Positions 52,665-61,653 of a DNA stretch of 64,000 nt are shown in pieces. The stretch's first letter is position 1. Every line of letters begins with the position of its first letter. The DNA lies in NCBI RefSeq assembly GCF_900091465.1, contig NZ_FMHV01000002.1, positions 2,356,001 through 2,420,000 on the forward strand. The letters are read 5' to 3'. The stretch is from Micromonospora rhizosphaerae. Its GTDB lineage: Bacteria > Actinomycetota > Actinomycetes > Mycobacteriales > Micromonosporaceae. The notes under the pieces were generated by a model. It had not been told where the DNA came from, did not search any database, and was given only the letters and a program-made list of their open reading frames with translations. The position numbers and the translations under genes were made by a program.

Positions 52665-55661
52665 GTGGCAGGTAAGGCCCGCGTACACGAGCTTGCAAAG
52701 GAGCTCGGGGTCGAGAGCAAGACCGTTCTCGCCAAGCTGAAGGAAATGGGCGAGTTCGTCAAGTCCGCGTCCAGCACCGTCGAGGCGCCCGTCGCCCGAC
52801 GGCTGCGCGGCGCTTTCGTGGCCTCCGCCGGTTCGCCGGCTCCGGCCGCCCCGCCGGCGTCCGCGCCGGCTCCGGCGCCGACGCCGACCCCGACGCCGAC
52901 CCCGACCCCGGGCGCCCCCCGAGTTTCGGCCAAGCCGATGCCGCCGCGGCGGCCGGCCGCGCCGACCCCCGGCCCGAAGCCCAAGGGCCCGGTCCCCGGT
53001 CCGCCGCAGCCGGCGACCCCGGTGGCCAAGCCGGCGAGCGCCCACGACATCGAGGTGGCGGCCGCCGAGGCGCGCGCCGCCGCCCTCAAGGCTGAGCAGG
53101 AGGCTGCGGTCAAGGCCGCGCAGGCCGCCCGCCAGCAGCAGCGGGAGACCGTTCGCCGGGAGCCCCCGGCGGAGGGTGGCGCCCGTCCCGGTCCGCGACC
53201 GGGTCCGGGCGCGATGCCGCCCCGACCGGGTGCGCCGGCCGCCGGTCGTCCCGGCGGGCCGACCCCGGGTCCGGGTGCCCGGCCGGGTGGTCGCCCGCCG
53301 GCGCGCGGCGCCGGCAACAACCCGTTCGGCATCCAGGGCGGCCAGCAGCGGCCGCCGGCCGCCGGCGCGGGTGGCCCGCGGCCGAGCCCGGCCTCGATGC
53401 CGCCCCGGCCCAGCCCGGCCTCCATGCCGCCCCGGCCCAGCCCGGCCTCCATGCCGAGCCAGCGCCCCGGTCGCCCCGGCGGCCCCGGCGCCGGTCGTCC
53501 CGGCGGCGGCGCCGGTCGCCCCGGTGGCGGCGGCGGATTCCGTGGCGGTCCCGGTGGTGGTGGTGGCGGTGCCGGTGGCGGCGGTGGTTACCGCGGCGGC
53601 CCCGGCGGCGGTGCCGGTGGCGGCGGTGGTTACCGCGGCGGCCCCGGCGGCGGTGCCGGTGGTGGCTTCCGTCCGGGTGCCCCGGCCGGTGGCGCCGGTC
53701 GCCCGGGTGGCGGCGGTCGTGGCCGTGGCGGCGGCGCCGCGGGTGCCTTCGGGCGTCCGGGGGGCAAGCCGACCCGTGGTCGCAAGTCCAAGAAGCAGCG
53801 CAGACAGGAGTTTGACAACCTGTCGGCCCCGACCATGAGCTCGGGTGCTCCCCGGGGTCAGGGTCAGGTCGTCCGGCTCTCCCGTGGCGCCTCGCTGTCG
53901 GACTTCGCCGACAAGATCAACGCCAACCCGGGTTCGCTGGTCCAGGAGATGTTCAACCTGGGCGAGATGGTCACCGCGACCCAGTCCTGCTCTGACGACA
54001 CCCTGCTGCTGCTGGGTGAGCACCTCGGCTTCAACGTGCAGATCGTCAGCCCGGAGGACGAGGACCGCGAGCTGCTCGCGCAGTTCAACATCGACCTCGA
54101 CGCCGAGGTCGCGGAGGACCGCCTGGTCAGCCGTGCGCCGGTGGTGACCGTCATGGGTCACGTCGACCACGGTAAGACCAAGCTGCTCGACGCGATCCGC
54201 AAGGCGAACGTCGTGGCCGGCGAGGCGGGTGGCATCACCCAGCACATCGGCGCGTACCAGGTCCGCGTCCCGCACGAGGGCGAGGACCGGGCGGTCACGT
54301 TCATCGACACCCCGGGTCACGAGGCGTTCACCGCCATGCGTGCCCGTGGTGCCCAGGTGACCGACATCGTGATCCTGGTGGTGGCGGCCGACGACGGCGT
54401 GATGCCGCAGACCATCGAGGCGCTCAACCACGCCAAGGCGGCGGACGTGCCGATCGTGGTCGCGGTCAACAAGGTCGACAAGCCGGAGGCCAACCCGGAC
54501 AAGGTCCGCCAGCAGCTGACCGAGTACGGACTGGTCGCCGAGGAGTACGGCGGCGACACCATGTTCGTCAACGTGGCCGCGAAGCCGGGCATCGGCATCG
54601 AGGACCTGCTCGAGGCCGTCCTGCTGACCGCCGACGCGTCGCTGGAGCTGACCGCTCCGATCGACGGGCCGGCGCAGGGTGTGGCGATCGAGGCGCACCT
54701 GGACAAGGGCCGCGGTGCGGTGGCGACGGTGCTGGTGCAGAAGGGCACCCTGCGGGCGGGCGACTCGATCGTCGCCGGTGGGGCGCACGGCCGGGTCCGG
54801 GCGATGCTCGACGAGAACGGCAAGCCGGTCGACGAGGCCGGGCCGGCGCGTCCGGTCATGGTGCTCGGTCTGACCGCGGTGCCGGGTGCAGGTGACACCT
54901 TCCTGGCGGCCGAAGACGACCGCACGGTGCGCCAGATCGCCGAGCAGCGACAGGCGCGGCGACGGGCGGCGGCATTCGCCAACTCCCGTGGCCGGGCCAC
55001 CCTCGAGACGCTCATGGAGCAGCTCAAGGAGGGCGAGAAGACCTCGCTCAACCTGGTGCTCAAGGGCGACGTCTCCGGTTCCGTGGAGGCCCTCGAGGAC
55101 GCGCTGTTCAACCTCGACATCCCGGAGGAGGTCCAGCTGCGGATCATCCACCGGGGCGTGGGTGCGATCACCGAGAGCGACGTCATGCTCGCGAGCGCCT
55201 CGTCCGAGGCGGTCACGATCATCGGCTTCAACGTGCGGGCCGCCAACAAGGTCCGCGAGATGGCCGACCGCGAGGGCGTGGAGATCCGGTACTACACCGT
55301 CATCTACCAGGCCATCGAGGAGATCGACGCCGCGCTCAAGGGGCTGCTCAAGCCGGAGTACGAGGAGGTCGAGCTGGGCTCCGCGGAGATCCGCGACGTG
55401 TTCCGCTCGTCCAAGGTCGGCAACATCGCCGGCTGCATCGTCCGGTCGGGCATCATCCGCCGCAACGCCAAGGCGCGGCTGCTGCGGGATGGGGCGGTCG
55501 TGGCGGACAACCTCACGGTCAACTCCCTGAAGCGGTTCAAGGACGACGCGACGGAGGTCCGCGAGGGCTTCGAGTGTGGTCTGACGCTGGGCGGTTTCAA
55601 CAACGTCCAGGTCGGCGACATCATCGAGACCTTCGAGATGCGGGAGAAGCCGCGCGCCTGA
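52665..55661 (+). CDS. infB: Translation initiation factor IF-2
   Basis: A 998-residue IF2. The IF2_N domain ([20 protein letters not shown]) is followed by a ~370-residue low-complexity region (Thr/Pro run, three [13 protein letters not shown] repeats, Gly/Tyr/Arg repeats near 53565-53660). Next come the GTPase domain with G1 [10 protein letters not shown]3 DTPGHEAF and G4 NKVDK, then domains II-IV. It brings fMet-tRNA to the 30S P site. I chose the GTG at 52665 because GAGGAG is 4 nt upstream; a GTG at 52653 has none. A 19-bp hairpin follows the stop. Confidence 0.97.
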   Translation: MAGKARVHELAKELGVESKTVLAKLKEMGEFVKSASSTVEAPVARRLRGAFVASAGSPAPAAPPASAPAPAPTPTPTPTPTPGAPRVSAKPMPPRRPAAPTPGPKPKGPVPGPPQPATPVAKPASAHDIEVAAAEARAAALKAEQEAAVKAAQAARQQQRETVRREPPAEGGARPGPRPGPGAMPPRPGAPAAGRPGGPTPGPGARPGGRPPARGAGNNPFGIQGGQQRPPAAGAGGPRPSPASMPPRPSPASMPPRPSPASMPSQRPGRPGGPGAGRPGGGAGRPGGGGGFRGGPGGGGGGAGGGGGYRGGPGGGAGGGGGYRGGPGGGAGGGFRPGAPAGGAGRPGGGGRGRGGGAAGAFGRPGGKPTRGRKSKKQRRQEFDNLSAPTMSSGAPRGQGQVVRLSRGASLSDFADKINANPGSLVQEMFNLGEMVTATQSCSDDTLLLLGEHLGFNVQIVSPEDEDRELLAQFNIDLDAEVAEDRLVSRAPVVTVMGHVDHGKTKLLDAIRKANVVAGEAGGITQHIGAYQVRVPHEGEDRAVTFIDTPGHEAFTAMRARGAQVTDIVILVVAADDGVMPQTIEALNHAKAADVPIVVAVNKVDKPEANPDKVRQQLTEYGLVAEEYGGDTMFVNVAAKPGIGIEDLLEAVLLTADASLELTAPIDGPAQGVAIEAHLDKGRGAVATVLVQKGTLRAGDSIVAGGAHGRVRAMLDENGKPVDEAGPARPVMVLGLTAVPGAGDTFLAAEDDRTVRQIAEQRQARRRAAAFANSRGRATLETLMEQLKEGEKTSLNLVLKGDVSGSVEALEDALFNLDIPEEVQLRIIHRGVGAITESDVMLASASSEAVTIIGFNVRAANKVREMADREGVEIRYYTVIYQAIEEIDAALKGLLKPEYEEVELGSAEIRDVFRSSKVGNIAGCIVRSGIIRRNAKARLLRDGAVVADNLTVNSLKRFKDDATEVREGFECGLTLGGFNNVQVGDIIETFEMREKPRA
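53385..53460 (+). repeat. Tandem 27-bp repeats inside infB
   Basis: Almost three copies of a 27-bp unit start at 53385, 53412 and 53439, encoding (S)PASMPPRP. Period and near-identity suggest recent slippage within the low-complexity linker. Confidence 0.75.
53565..53660 (+). repeat. Tandem 42-45-bp Gly-rich repeats inside infB
   Basis: Two near-identical units encode GAG(G)nYRGGPGG with Tyr codons 42 bp apart (53589 and 53631), followed by a partial third with Phe. They lie in the disordered linker between IF2_N and the GTPase domain. Confidence 0.7.
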
Positions 55662-55677
55662 TCCGGCGGTGACACAG

Positions 55678-55719
55678 TGATCAAGGGGTTTGCACCGAAA
55701 GGTGCAAACCCCTTGATCA
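55678..55719. terminator. 19-bp hairpin with GAAA loop after infB
   Basis: Perfect arms 55678-55696 and 55701-55719 enclose a GAAA tetraloop. This is the strongest hairpin in the window. No T tract follows, and the next gene starts 31 nt downstream, so it may act as a processing or partial-termination site. Confidence 0.8.
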
Positions 55720-55749
55720 TGTCTGGAGGTGTCCGTATCGTCCGGAGCG

Positions 55750-56043
55750 ATGTTCACCGGAACCGCGGTCTTCGACCTGCTGCTGCCGAGCGACTCACGG
55801 TCGCTCAAGGCGAAGAGATCATATGTACGGCCGATCGTGGCAGCGCTGCGCCGCTTCGAGGTCTCGGCGGCCGAGGTGGGAGCGCTCGACCTGCACGGTC
55901 GGGCCGAGATCGGGGTGGCCGTGGTGGCCGCCGAGGCGTCGCACGTCCGCCAGGTGCTGGACTCGTGCGAGCGCCTGGTGGCCGGCCGCCCCGAGGCCGA
56001 GCTGCTGTCGGTCCGCCGCCGGCTGTACGGCGAGGAGGACTGA
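55750..56043 (+). CDS. DUF503-family protein (YlxP-like)
   Basis: A 97-residue protein with SLKAKRSYVRPIVAALRR and VSAAEVGALDLHGRAEIGVA, the DUF503/YlxP pattern. The gene is conserved between infB and rbfA in actinobacteria and firmicutes and is linked to ribosome assembly by context only. The ATG at 55750 gives the standard family length; a GTG at 55729 directly after GGAG is an alternative. Confidence 0.88.
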   Translation: MFTGTAVFDLLLPSDSRSLKAKRSYVRPIVAALRRFEVSAAEVGALDLHGRAEIGVAVVAAEASHVRQVLDSCERLVAGRPEAELLSVRRRLYGEED

Positions 56044-56185
56044 CGCCGGAGGTGGCCGCCGGCACCGGCGGCAGTCCGCGACGATCACGACGGCGCGGGT
56101 AGTGTTCGAGATGTTGGGCGGTCGGACCGCCGGTGCCCCGCGCCGTCGTCCCGGCCGGGAGCAGGATGCCCTGGAGGTGGGGGAG

Positions 56186-56665
56186 ATGACGGATCCGGCC
56201 AAGGTACGCCGGCACGCGGAGCGCATTCGCGAACTGGTCGCGTCGGTGGTGCGGAGCCAGATCAAGGACCCCCGGCTCGGGATGATCACCATCACCGACG
56301 CCCGGATCACCGCCGACCTGCGCGACGCCACGGTGTTCTACACCGTGCTGGGTGACGCGGCGGCCCAGTCCAGCACCGCCGCCGCGCTGGAGAGCGCCAA
56401 GGGCATGCTGCGCAGCACGGTCGGCAAGGCCCTCGGGCTGCGCCACTCGCCGACCCTGACCTTCGTCCTCGACGAGGTGCAGGACCAGGTCAAGCACATC
56501 GACGACCTGCTGGCCGCGGCCCGCACCGCCGACGCCGAGGTGCAGCGGCTGGCCGCCAAGGCGCAGTACGCGGGCGAGGCCCAGCCGTACCGCCTCGCCG
56601 AGCCGGAGCTCGAAGGCGAGGAGACCGAGGACGAGGACGAGCCGCGCGGCGGCGACCGACGGTGA
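56186..56665 (+). CDS. rbfA: 30S ribosome-binding factor RbfA
   Basis: RbfA matures the 5' end region of 16S rRNA. The 159-residue protein has RHAERIRELVASVVRSQIKD, DPRLGMITITDARITADL and the KH-like RHSPTLTFVLDE segment. An acidic tail of ~40 residues follows. The ATG at 56186 follows GGAGGTGGGGGAG. Its stop overlaps the DHH gene by 4 bp. Confidence 0.95.
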   Translation: MTDPAKVRRHAERIRELVASVVRSQIKDPRLGMITITDARITADLRDATVFYTVLGDAAAQSSTAAALESAKGMLRSTVGKALGLRHSPTLTFVLDEVQDQVKHIDDLLAAARTADAEVQRLAAKAQYAGEAQPYRLAEPELEGEETEDEDEPRGGDRR

Positions 56666-57708
56666 CCGTAGCCGCTGAGGGTGCCGACGACACGCCGGGC
56701 GGCCCGACGGAGGCCGACTGGGCGGCGGCCGTGGCCGCGATACGACGGCTGCCCGCCGACGCGCGGGTGCTGCTGATCTGCCACGTCAACCCGGACGGCG
56801 ACGCGCTGGGCAGCATGCTCGGCTTCGGACTGGGTCTGCGCCGGCTGGGCCTGCGCCGGCTCCAGGCGACCTTTCCCGGCCCGCCTGAGGTGCCGGAGCC
56901 GTTCCGCTGGCTGCCCGGGCTCGACCTGCTGGTGCCGCAGGATGCGGCGTACCCGGATCCGGACCTGCTGATCTGTTTCGACGCGTCGAGCGAGTCGCGG
57001 CTTGGTGACCTGGCCGACCGGCTGGGGTCGGCCGGGGCGGCGCTGGTGCTCGACCACCACCCGTCGAACACCGGGTTCGGCGGGATCCACCTGGTCGACC
57101 CGCACGCCGCGGCGACCTCGGTGGTCGCCGCGGAGCTGCTCGACCGGCTCGGCGTGCCGCTGGACGCGGAGATCGCCGCGTGCTTCTACGTCGCGTTGAG
57201 CACGGACACCGGCTCGTTCCGCTTCGAGGCCACCACCCCGGCGGTGCACGAGCTCGCGGCCCGGCTGCTGGCCACCGGCCTACGCCCCGGGGAGATCTCC
57301 CAGCGGATCTTCGACACCCGCCCGTTCGGGGCCGTCCGGCTCTTCGGGGAGGCGCTCGGCCGAGCCCGGCTGGAGCCGGGGGCGGCCGGCGGCCGTGGGC
57401 TGGTGTGGACCTACGCCACCCTGGACGACCTGGCCCGGTACGACCAGCCGCCGCACGTGCTGGATGCGCTGATCGACCCCGTCCGCTGCACCGCCGAGGC
57501 GGACGTGAGCTGCGTGGTCAAGCAGGCGGCGGTCGGGGAGTGGTCGGTCTCGCTGCGGAGCAGGGGAGCGGTCGACGTGAGCCGGGTGGCGGTGGCGCTC
57601 GGCGGCGGCGGGCACCGCCTGGCCGCCGGGTTCACCGGGCGAGGCAGCCTCGCCGAGGTGGTGGACCGGATCCGGGCCGAGCTCGACGGGGCCGTGCTCG
57701 CGGCCTGA
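56662..57708 (+). CDS. DHH-family phosphoesterase (NrnA-like bifunctional oligoribonuclease/pAp phosphatase)
   Basis: A 348-residue DHH/DHHA1 protein. The metal ligands are in CHVNPDGDALGS, CFDASSESR and VLDHHPSN. The DHHA1 C-terminus has VALGGGGHRLAAGF. NrnA-type enzymes degrade nano-RNA and 3'-phosphoadenosine 5'-phosphate and, in mycobacteria, related enzymes can hydrolyse cyclic dinucleotides. The gene follows rbfA with a 4-bp overlap, as in mycobacteria. Confidence 0.93.
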   Translation: MTVAAEGADDTPGGPTEADWAAAVAAIRRLPADARVLLICHVNPDGDALGSMLGFGLGLRRLGLRRLQATFPGPPEVPEPFRWLPGLDLLVPQDAAYPDPDLLICFDASSESRLGDLADRLGSAGAALVLDHHPSNTGFGGIHLVDPHAAATSVVAAELLDRLGVPLDAEIAACFYVALSTDTGSFRFEATTPAVHELAARLLATGLRPGEISQRIFDTRPFGAVRLFGEALGRARLEPGAAGGRGLVWTYATLDDLARYDQPPHVLDALIDPVRCTAEADVSCVVKQAAVGEWSVSLRSRGAVDVSRVAVALGGGGHRLAAGFTGRGSLAEVVDRIRAELDGAVLAA

Positions 57709-57773
57709 GATCAGGGTCGACTCCGGGGGGTGTCGGTCTTTCCGCGCTGCGTGACGGCCGGGACAATCAGGTG

Positions 57774-58181
57774 ATGGAGCAGTCCACTCAGCTCGCCGCC
57801 GAGGCGCCCCGGGCCTGGGACCGTCCGGTCGTCTCCGTGCCGGTGCTGGTCTGTCTCTCGCTGGTGGGCGGGCAGTTGCCATCGTTCTCACCACAGGCCA
57901 ACCTCTACACCCTCGGCACGGGCGGGGCACTGATCTGGCTGGGCCTCAGCAACCGCGTGCCCCGCCGGGCCAGCCCCCGTCGGCTCGCGCCGGGAGCGAT
58001 CTGGTGGCTGCTGCCGATCACCGTCTTCGGGGTCCTCGAGGGGGCGACCTTCGTGGTGTCGGTGGGCGACGACTTCCCCACCTTCTCCCGGCTCGCGGAT
58101 CCGCTGCTGGAGGATCACCTGGTCCGGTCCACGGCCTGGTTCGCCTGGCTGGCCGCGTTCTGGGGGCTGGTGCGGCGATGA
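57774..58181 (+). CDS. Small membrane protein of unknown function
   Basis: A 135-residue protein with three or four hydrophobic segments (VVSVPVLVCLSLVGGQLP, LYTLGTGGALIWLGL, WWLLPITVFGVLEGATFV and TAWFAWLAAFWGLV). I do not recognise the family. The ATG at 57774 has AGGTG just upstream. It is coupled by an ATGA overlap to the next small membrane protein, so the two likely form a complex or act together. Confidence 0.65.
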   Translation: MEQSTQLAAEAPRAWDRPVVSVPVLVCLSLVGGQLPSFSPQANLYTLGTGGALIWLGLSNRVPRRASPRRLAPGAIWWLLPITVFGVLEGATFVVSVGDDFPTFSRLADPLLEDHLVRSTAWFAWLAAFWGLVRR

Positions 58182-58390
58182 TGCGGGCCCTGGCGATCGG
58201 CGGTTTCCTGGCCGCCGTCCTGCTCTTCACGGCGGTGGAGTGGGCCTCCCGTCGGGAGGGTTCCCGGATCCCGCCGCTCGGTGACGTCTGCGCCTTCGTG
58301 ATGCGCTACGAGGTCGGCCCGGTCCCGGTCGGGCGGATCGGCCTGTTCGGCTTCTGGTGGTGGCTCGGCTGGCACTTCCTCGCCCGCTGA
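58178..58390 (+). CDS. DUF6186-like small membrane protein
   Basis: A 70-residue protein with two hydrophobic segments around the loop IPPLGDVCAFVMRYEVGPVP, ending FWWWLGWHFLAR. This resembles what I remember as DUF6186 in actinobacteria. The function is unknown. The ATG at 58178 overlaps the upstream stop; an ATG at 58181 is also possible. Confidence 0.65.
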   Translation: MMRALAIGGFLAAVLLFTAVEWASRREGSRIPPLGDVCAFVMRYEVGPVPVGRIGLFGFWWWLGWHFLAR

Positions 58391-58650
58391 CCAGCCTGGG
58401 GTCCAAATGTCGGGAACAGTGGGCAGCATGTGGACCTGAACGATAGCTTGGGAAAGGACCGGCGCCGTGCCGCGACGCAGGTCAGGGGCGGTGGCGCCAC
58501 ACCCGGTGCCGCCTCCCTCCAGGGTCAGACCGACCCGGGCTCACGCTGCCAGGCGAGCCGCTCCGGTGATCCCGGACCGCCGCCGGGCGTTCAGCACGAC
58601 CGCCCGTAGGGCCACCGTGTCGGTGGTCCGCACCCTGGAAGGGATCTCCC

Positions 58651-58740
58651 ATGGCGACCAAGCCCAAGCCCGAGACCACTGACGAGGCGCGCGAGCAGCT
58701 GCGCCGCGCGCTGCAGACCTCGATGGACACCCGTCAGTGA
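58651..58740 (+). CDS. Candidate 29-residue small protein
   Basis: An uninterrupted frame begins MATKPKPETTDEAREQL and ends SMDTRQ. It is charged, probably helical in the second half and has no signal peptide. GGAAGGGA lies 6 nt before the ATG at 58651, and a 13-bp terminator hairpin starts 10 nt after the stop. That gene-like framing is the main support. The 260-bp stretch before it (58391-58650) holds no clear gene, only a GATAGCTT sequence near 58441 that could be a -10. Confidence 0.5.
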   Translation: MATKPKPETTDEAREQLRRALQTSMDTRQ

Positions 58741-58749
58741 CGCAGGCCC

Positions 58750-58791
58750 GGCGGTGACGCTGCCGACCGATCCGTCGACAGCGTCACCGCC
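58750..58791 (+). terminator. Terminator after the 29-residue gene
   Basis: A perfect 13-bp stem (58750-58762 with 58779-58791) has a 16-nt loop and begins 10 nt past the small gene's stop. Confidence 0.65.
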
Positions 58792-58836
58792 CGACCGGCC
58801 CCATTAGAGCACTGGCCTCCGCAATAGGCCGGGCGC

Positions 58837-58842
58837 TACCTT
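58837..58842 (+). promoter_or_regulatory. -10 box of the leaderless P-loop kinase gene
   Basis: TACCTT is spaced 6 nt from the GTG at 58849, which lacks any Shine-Dalgarno. Confidence 0.5.
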
Positions 58843-58848
58843 CGCCCG

Positions 58849-59361
58849 GTGCGGCGCATCCTGATCGTCGGCAGCGCGGGCGCCGGCAAGAGCACCCTCG
58901 CCCGTGAGGTCGCCCGCCGGCTCGACCTCCCGCTGATCCACCTCGACCGGCACTACTGGCGACCCGGCTGGGTCCCCGCCGACGAGGCCCTGTTCCGTGC
59001 GGAGGTCGCCGAACTCGCTGCCGGACCGGCCTGGGTGATGGACGGCAACTACCAGGCCACGTTCGACCTCCGCCTGTCTCGCGCCGATCTCCTGGTGCTC
59101 TGCGACCCGCCCCGGCTGCTCTGCCTCGTCCGGGTGCTGCGCCGCCGCTGGGCTCACCGGGCCACGCTCCGCCCGGACCTGCCGGCCGGCTGCCCCGAGC
59201 AGATCGACCTCGAATTCCTCCGGTACGTCTGGCGCTACCCGCGCCGATCCCGACCCCGGGTGTTCGCCGCGCTGCGCAAACATGCGCCGGACCTGCCGGT
59301 CGTCCGACTGCGCGGTCGCGCCGACGTCCGACGCTGGCTCGGCGCCCTCCCGACCGGCTGA
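58849..59361 (+). CDS. P-loop nucleotide kinase-like protein (FlaR/adenylate-kinase-like)
   Basis: A 170-residue P-loop NTPase with Walker A GSAGAGKST at residues ~8-16. HLDRHYWRPGW and WVMDGNYQATFDLRLSRADL follow, the pattern of the 'topology modulation protein FlaR' group of small kinases. The true substrate is unknown; the historical name is not evidence of topoisomerase-related function. The GTG at 58849 is probably leaderless. Confidence 0.82.
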   Translation: MRRILIVGSAGAGKSTLAREVARRLDLPLIHLDRHYWRPGWVPADEALFRAEVAELAAGPAWVMDGNYQATFDLRLSRADLLVLCDPPRLLCLVRVLRRRWAHRATLRPDLPAGCPEQIDLEFLRYVWRYPRRSRPRVFAALRKHAPDLPVVRLRGRADVRRWLGALPTG

Positions 59362-59461
59362 GCCGGCCGCCTCCCGCCGATCGGGTCCGGCTCCCGGACG
59401 ACCGCGAAGCCGACCCGGGCGACGGGCGCGGCACGCCACCCGAGCCGATGGCCGTCCCCGG

Positions 59462-60202
59462 TCAGGCGGTGCCCTGCGCGGTGCGCCGACTGACGTGGCC
59501 ACCGCCCGGCCCGCGGAGCAGCCGCGCGATCCCGACCGCCACCGGCACGGCCAGCAGCGGGCCGAGCAGGTACGCCCACCAGCCCCGCGACTGCCCGTAG
59601 ACCAGCGCCGGGCCGAGCGAGCGGAACACGTTCATCGACGCGCCGGTCAGCGGCGAGGCCCAGAGGCCGCCCAGCGCGAGGTAGCCGCCCACCGCGACGG
59701 CTGCCATCGGCCCGACGTTCTGGGCGCCGGAGGCGGTACCGAGGATGGTGCTGAGCAGGCCGACCGTGAGGATGAGCTCCCAGACCAGGGCGAGCGGAGT
59801 GCTGATGCCGGGGGCGGGGACGGTCAGGCCCGCGGTCCCGTGCCCGCCGAGCAGCCCGGCGAGGAGCGCGGCCGCCGTCACCGCCCCGGCGAACTGCGCG
59901 ACTAGATAGCCGGGGACCCGGCGCCACGGGAAGTCGCGCCGCAGGGCGAAGGCGAGCGTCACCGAGGGGTTCAGGTGCGCGCCCGAGACGGCCCCCATGA
60001 AGAGGATGATCGAGGCGAGCATCAGGCCGGGGGCGATGACCGCCGCGGTGCGACTGACCGGCTCGCCGCCGAGGCGCTGGTTGACCACGCCGGGGCCGAC
60101 GGACACCAGCACCAGGAAGAAGGTGCCGAGCAGTTCGCCGAAGACCCGTCGCCACCAGATCGGGTCGGTGCCGTCGACGATCCGCTCGCCGGTGGCCGCC
60201 AT
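59462..60202 (-). CDS. MIP-family aquaporin-like channel with altered NPA motifs
   Basis: A 246-residue protein with six membrane segments and the two MIP half-helices. The first NPA motif is NPS (SGAHLNPSVTLAFAL). The second reads NVF (GASMNVFRSLGP) where NPA-R is usual, although the selectivity-filter Arg is kept. Water or glycerol passage cannot be assumed with these changes. The ATG at 60202 gives a normal family length. It is transcribed divergently from the MATE gene. Confidence 0.82.
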   Translation of the reverse strand: MAATGERIVDGTDPIWWRRVFGELLGTFFLVLVSVGPGVVNQRLGGEPVSRTAAVIAPGLMLASIILFMGAVSGAHLNPSVTLAFALRRDFPWRRVPGYLVAQFAGAVTAAALLAGLLGGHGTAGLTVPAPGISTPLALVWELILTVGLLSTILGTASGAQNVGPMAAVAVGGYLALGGLWASPLTGASMNVFRSLGPALVYGQSRGWWAYLLGPLLAVPVAVGIARLLRGPGGGHVSRRTAQGTA

Positions 60203-60326
60203 GGCCCCACCGTACGACGCCGGGCGCGGGTTCCGGCCCGGGAACGGCAGGTGCGGGCAGCGTCCCGGAAGGTAAGTGATGCAGGGGGTTGCGGCCCTTA
60301 CTCGTGCCATGCCAGGATCGGCGGCG

Positions 60327-61652
60327 ATGAGCCAGACCACCGCCACCGCCGCCGGCGTCGCCTCGCCCCGCCGGATCGCCTCACTCGCCCTGCCGGCGCT
60401 CGTAGTGCTCGCCGCCGAGCCGCTCTACGTCCTGGTCGATACGGCGGTGGTCGGGCACCTGGGTCGGGTCCCGCTCGCCGCGCTCGCCGTCGGCGGCACC
60501 GTGCTGACCCTCATCGCGTGGCTCGGCACCGTGGTCGCGTACGGCACCACCGGACGGTCGGCCCGGCGGTTCGGGTCGGGCGACCGGGCGGCGGCGGTGG
60601 CCGAGGGCGTGCAGGCGTCCTGGCTCGCGCTGGGGGTCGGGGTGCTGGTGGCGCTCGGCATGCAGGTCGTCGGCGGGGCGTTGGCGCGTACCCTCGTCGG
60701 CGGTCCCGGCGACGTCGCCGCCGCCGCCGCACAGTGGCTGCGCATCGCGGCGCTCGGCGCACCCGGCCTCCTGCTCGCCGCCGCCGGCAACGGCTGGCTG
60801 CGGGGCATCCAGGACACCCGCCGACCGCTGCTCTTCGTGCTCGCGCCCAACCTGCTCTCCGCGTTGCTCTGCCCGCTGCTGGTCTATCCCGCCGGGCTCG
60901 GCCTGATCGGCTCGGCGGTGGCGAACGCGGTCGCGCAGACGCTCTCCGGCGGCCTCTTCGCCGCGGCGCTGGTGCGCGAACGGGTCTCCCTGCGGCCCCG
61001 GCCGCGGGTGATCCGCCAGCAGCTCGTGCTCAGCCGCGACCTGCTGATCCGGGGCGTCGCCTTCCAGGCGAGCTTCCTCTCCGCGACCGCGGTCGCGGCC
61101 CGGTTCGGCGCCGCCGCCGTCGGTGCCCACCAGATCGCCGTGCAGCTCTGGTTCTTCACCGCCCTGGTGCTGGACGCCCTCGCCATCGCCGCTCAGGCGC
61201 TGATCGGCGCCGCACTCGGCGCCGGCGACGACGTCGGCGCCCGGGCCCTCGCGCGCCGGATCGCCCTGCTCGGCGGCGCCTGCGGCGTCGCCTTCGCGGT
61301 GCTGATCGCCGCCGGCGCCGGCGTCGTCCCGTCCTGGTTCAGCTCCGACCCCGGCGTACGCGACCAGGCGATGGTGGCCTGGCCTTGGTTCGTCGCGCTG
61401 CAGCCGCTGGGCGGGGTGGTCTTCGCCCTGGACGGGGTGCTGATCGGCGCGGGCGACGTCCGCTACCTGCGCAATCTCACCATCGTGGCGGCGCTGGGCG
61501 GGTTCCTGCCGGCGATCTGGCTCGCCTACGGGCTCGACCTCGGGCTGGGCGGGATCTGGGCGGGGCTGACCCTCTTCGTCGTGCTGCGGCTGGTCGCCCT
61601 GCTGCTGCGGCTGCGCTCCGGCGGCTGGGCGGTGGTCGGCGCGGTCCGCTGA
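60327..61652 (+). CDS. MATE-family efflux transporter (DinF-like)
   Basis: A 441-residue transporter with twelve hydrophobic segments. The helix-1/2 region LYVLVDTAVVGHLGRVPLAAL, with its conserved Asp, and the second-half counterpart ALDGVLIGAGDVRYL fit MATE/DinF. It probably exports drugs or metabolites using an ion gradient. Mycobacteria have a DinF-type gene in the same place after the DHH gene. I chose the ATG at 60327 (AGGA ~10 nt upstream); an ATG at 60309 is possible. Its stop lies 1 nt from the stop of the convergent gene. Confidence 0.9.
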   Translation: MSQTTATAAGVASPRRIASLALPALVVLAAEPLYVLVDTAVVGHLGRVPLAALAVGGTVLTLIAWLGTVVAYGTTGRSARRFGSGDRAAAVAEGVQASWLALGVGVLVALGMQVVGGALARTLVGGPGDVAAAAAQWLRIAALGAPGLLLAAAGNGWLRGIQDTRRPLLFVLAPNLLSALLCPLLVYPAGLGLIGSAVANAVAQTLSGGLFAAALVRERVSLRPRPRVIRQQLVLSRDLLIRGVAFQASFLSATAVAARFGAAAVGAHQIAVQLWFFTALVLDALAIAAQALIGAALGAGDDVGARALARRIALLGGACGVAFAVLIAAGAGVVPSWFSSDPGVRDQAMVAWPWFVALQPLGGVVFALDGVLIGAGDVRYLRNLTIVAALGGFLPAIWLAYGLDLGLGGIWAGLTLFVVLRLVALLLRLRSGGWAVVGAVR

Positions 61653-61653
61653 T

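Noticed and set aside
58467..58682. A 71-codon frame starting GTG with AAAGGA upstream
   Set aside because: Arg/Pro-rich with no recognisable pattern, and it overlaps the better-framed 29-residue candidate in another frame.
58849..59361. DNA topology modulator as a literal function for the FlaR-like gene
   Set aside because: The name is historical. The sequence supports only a small P-loop kinase.
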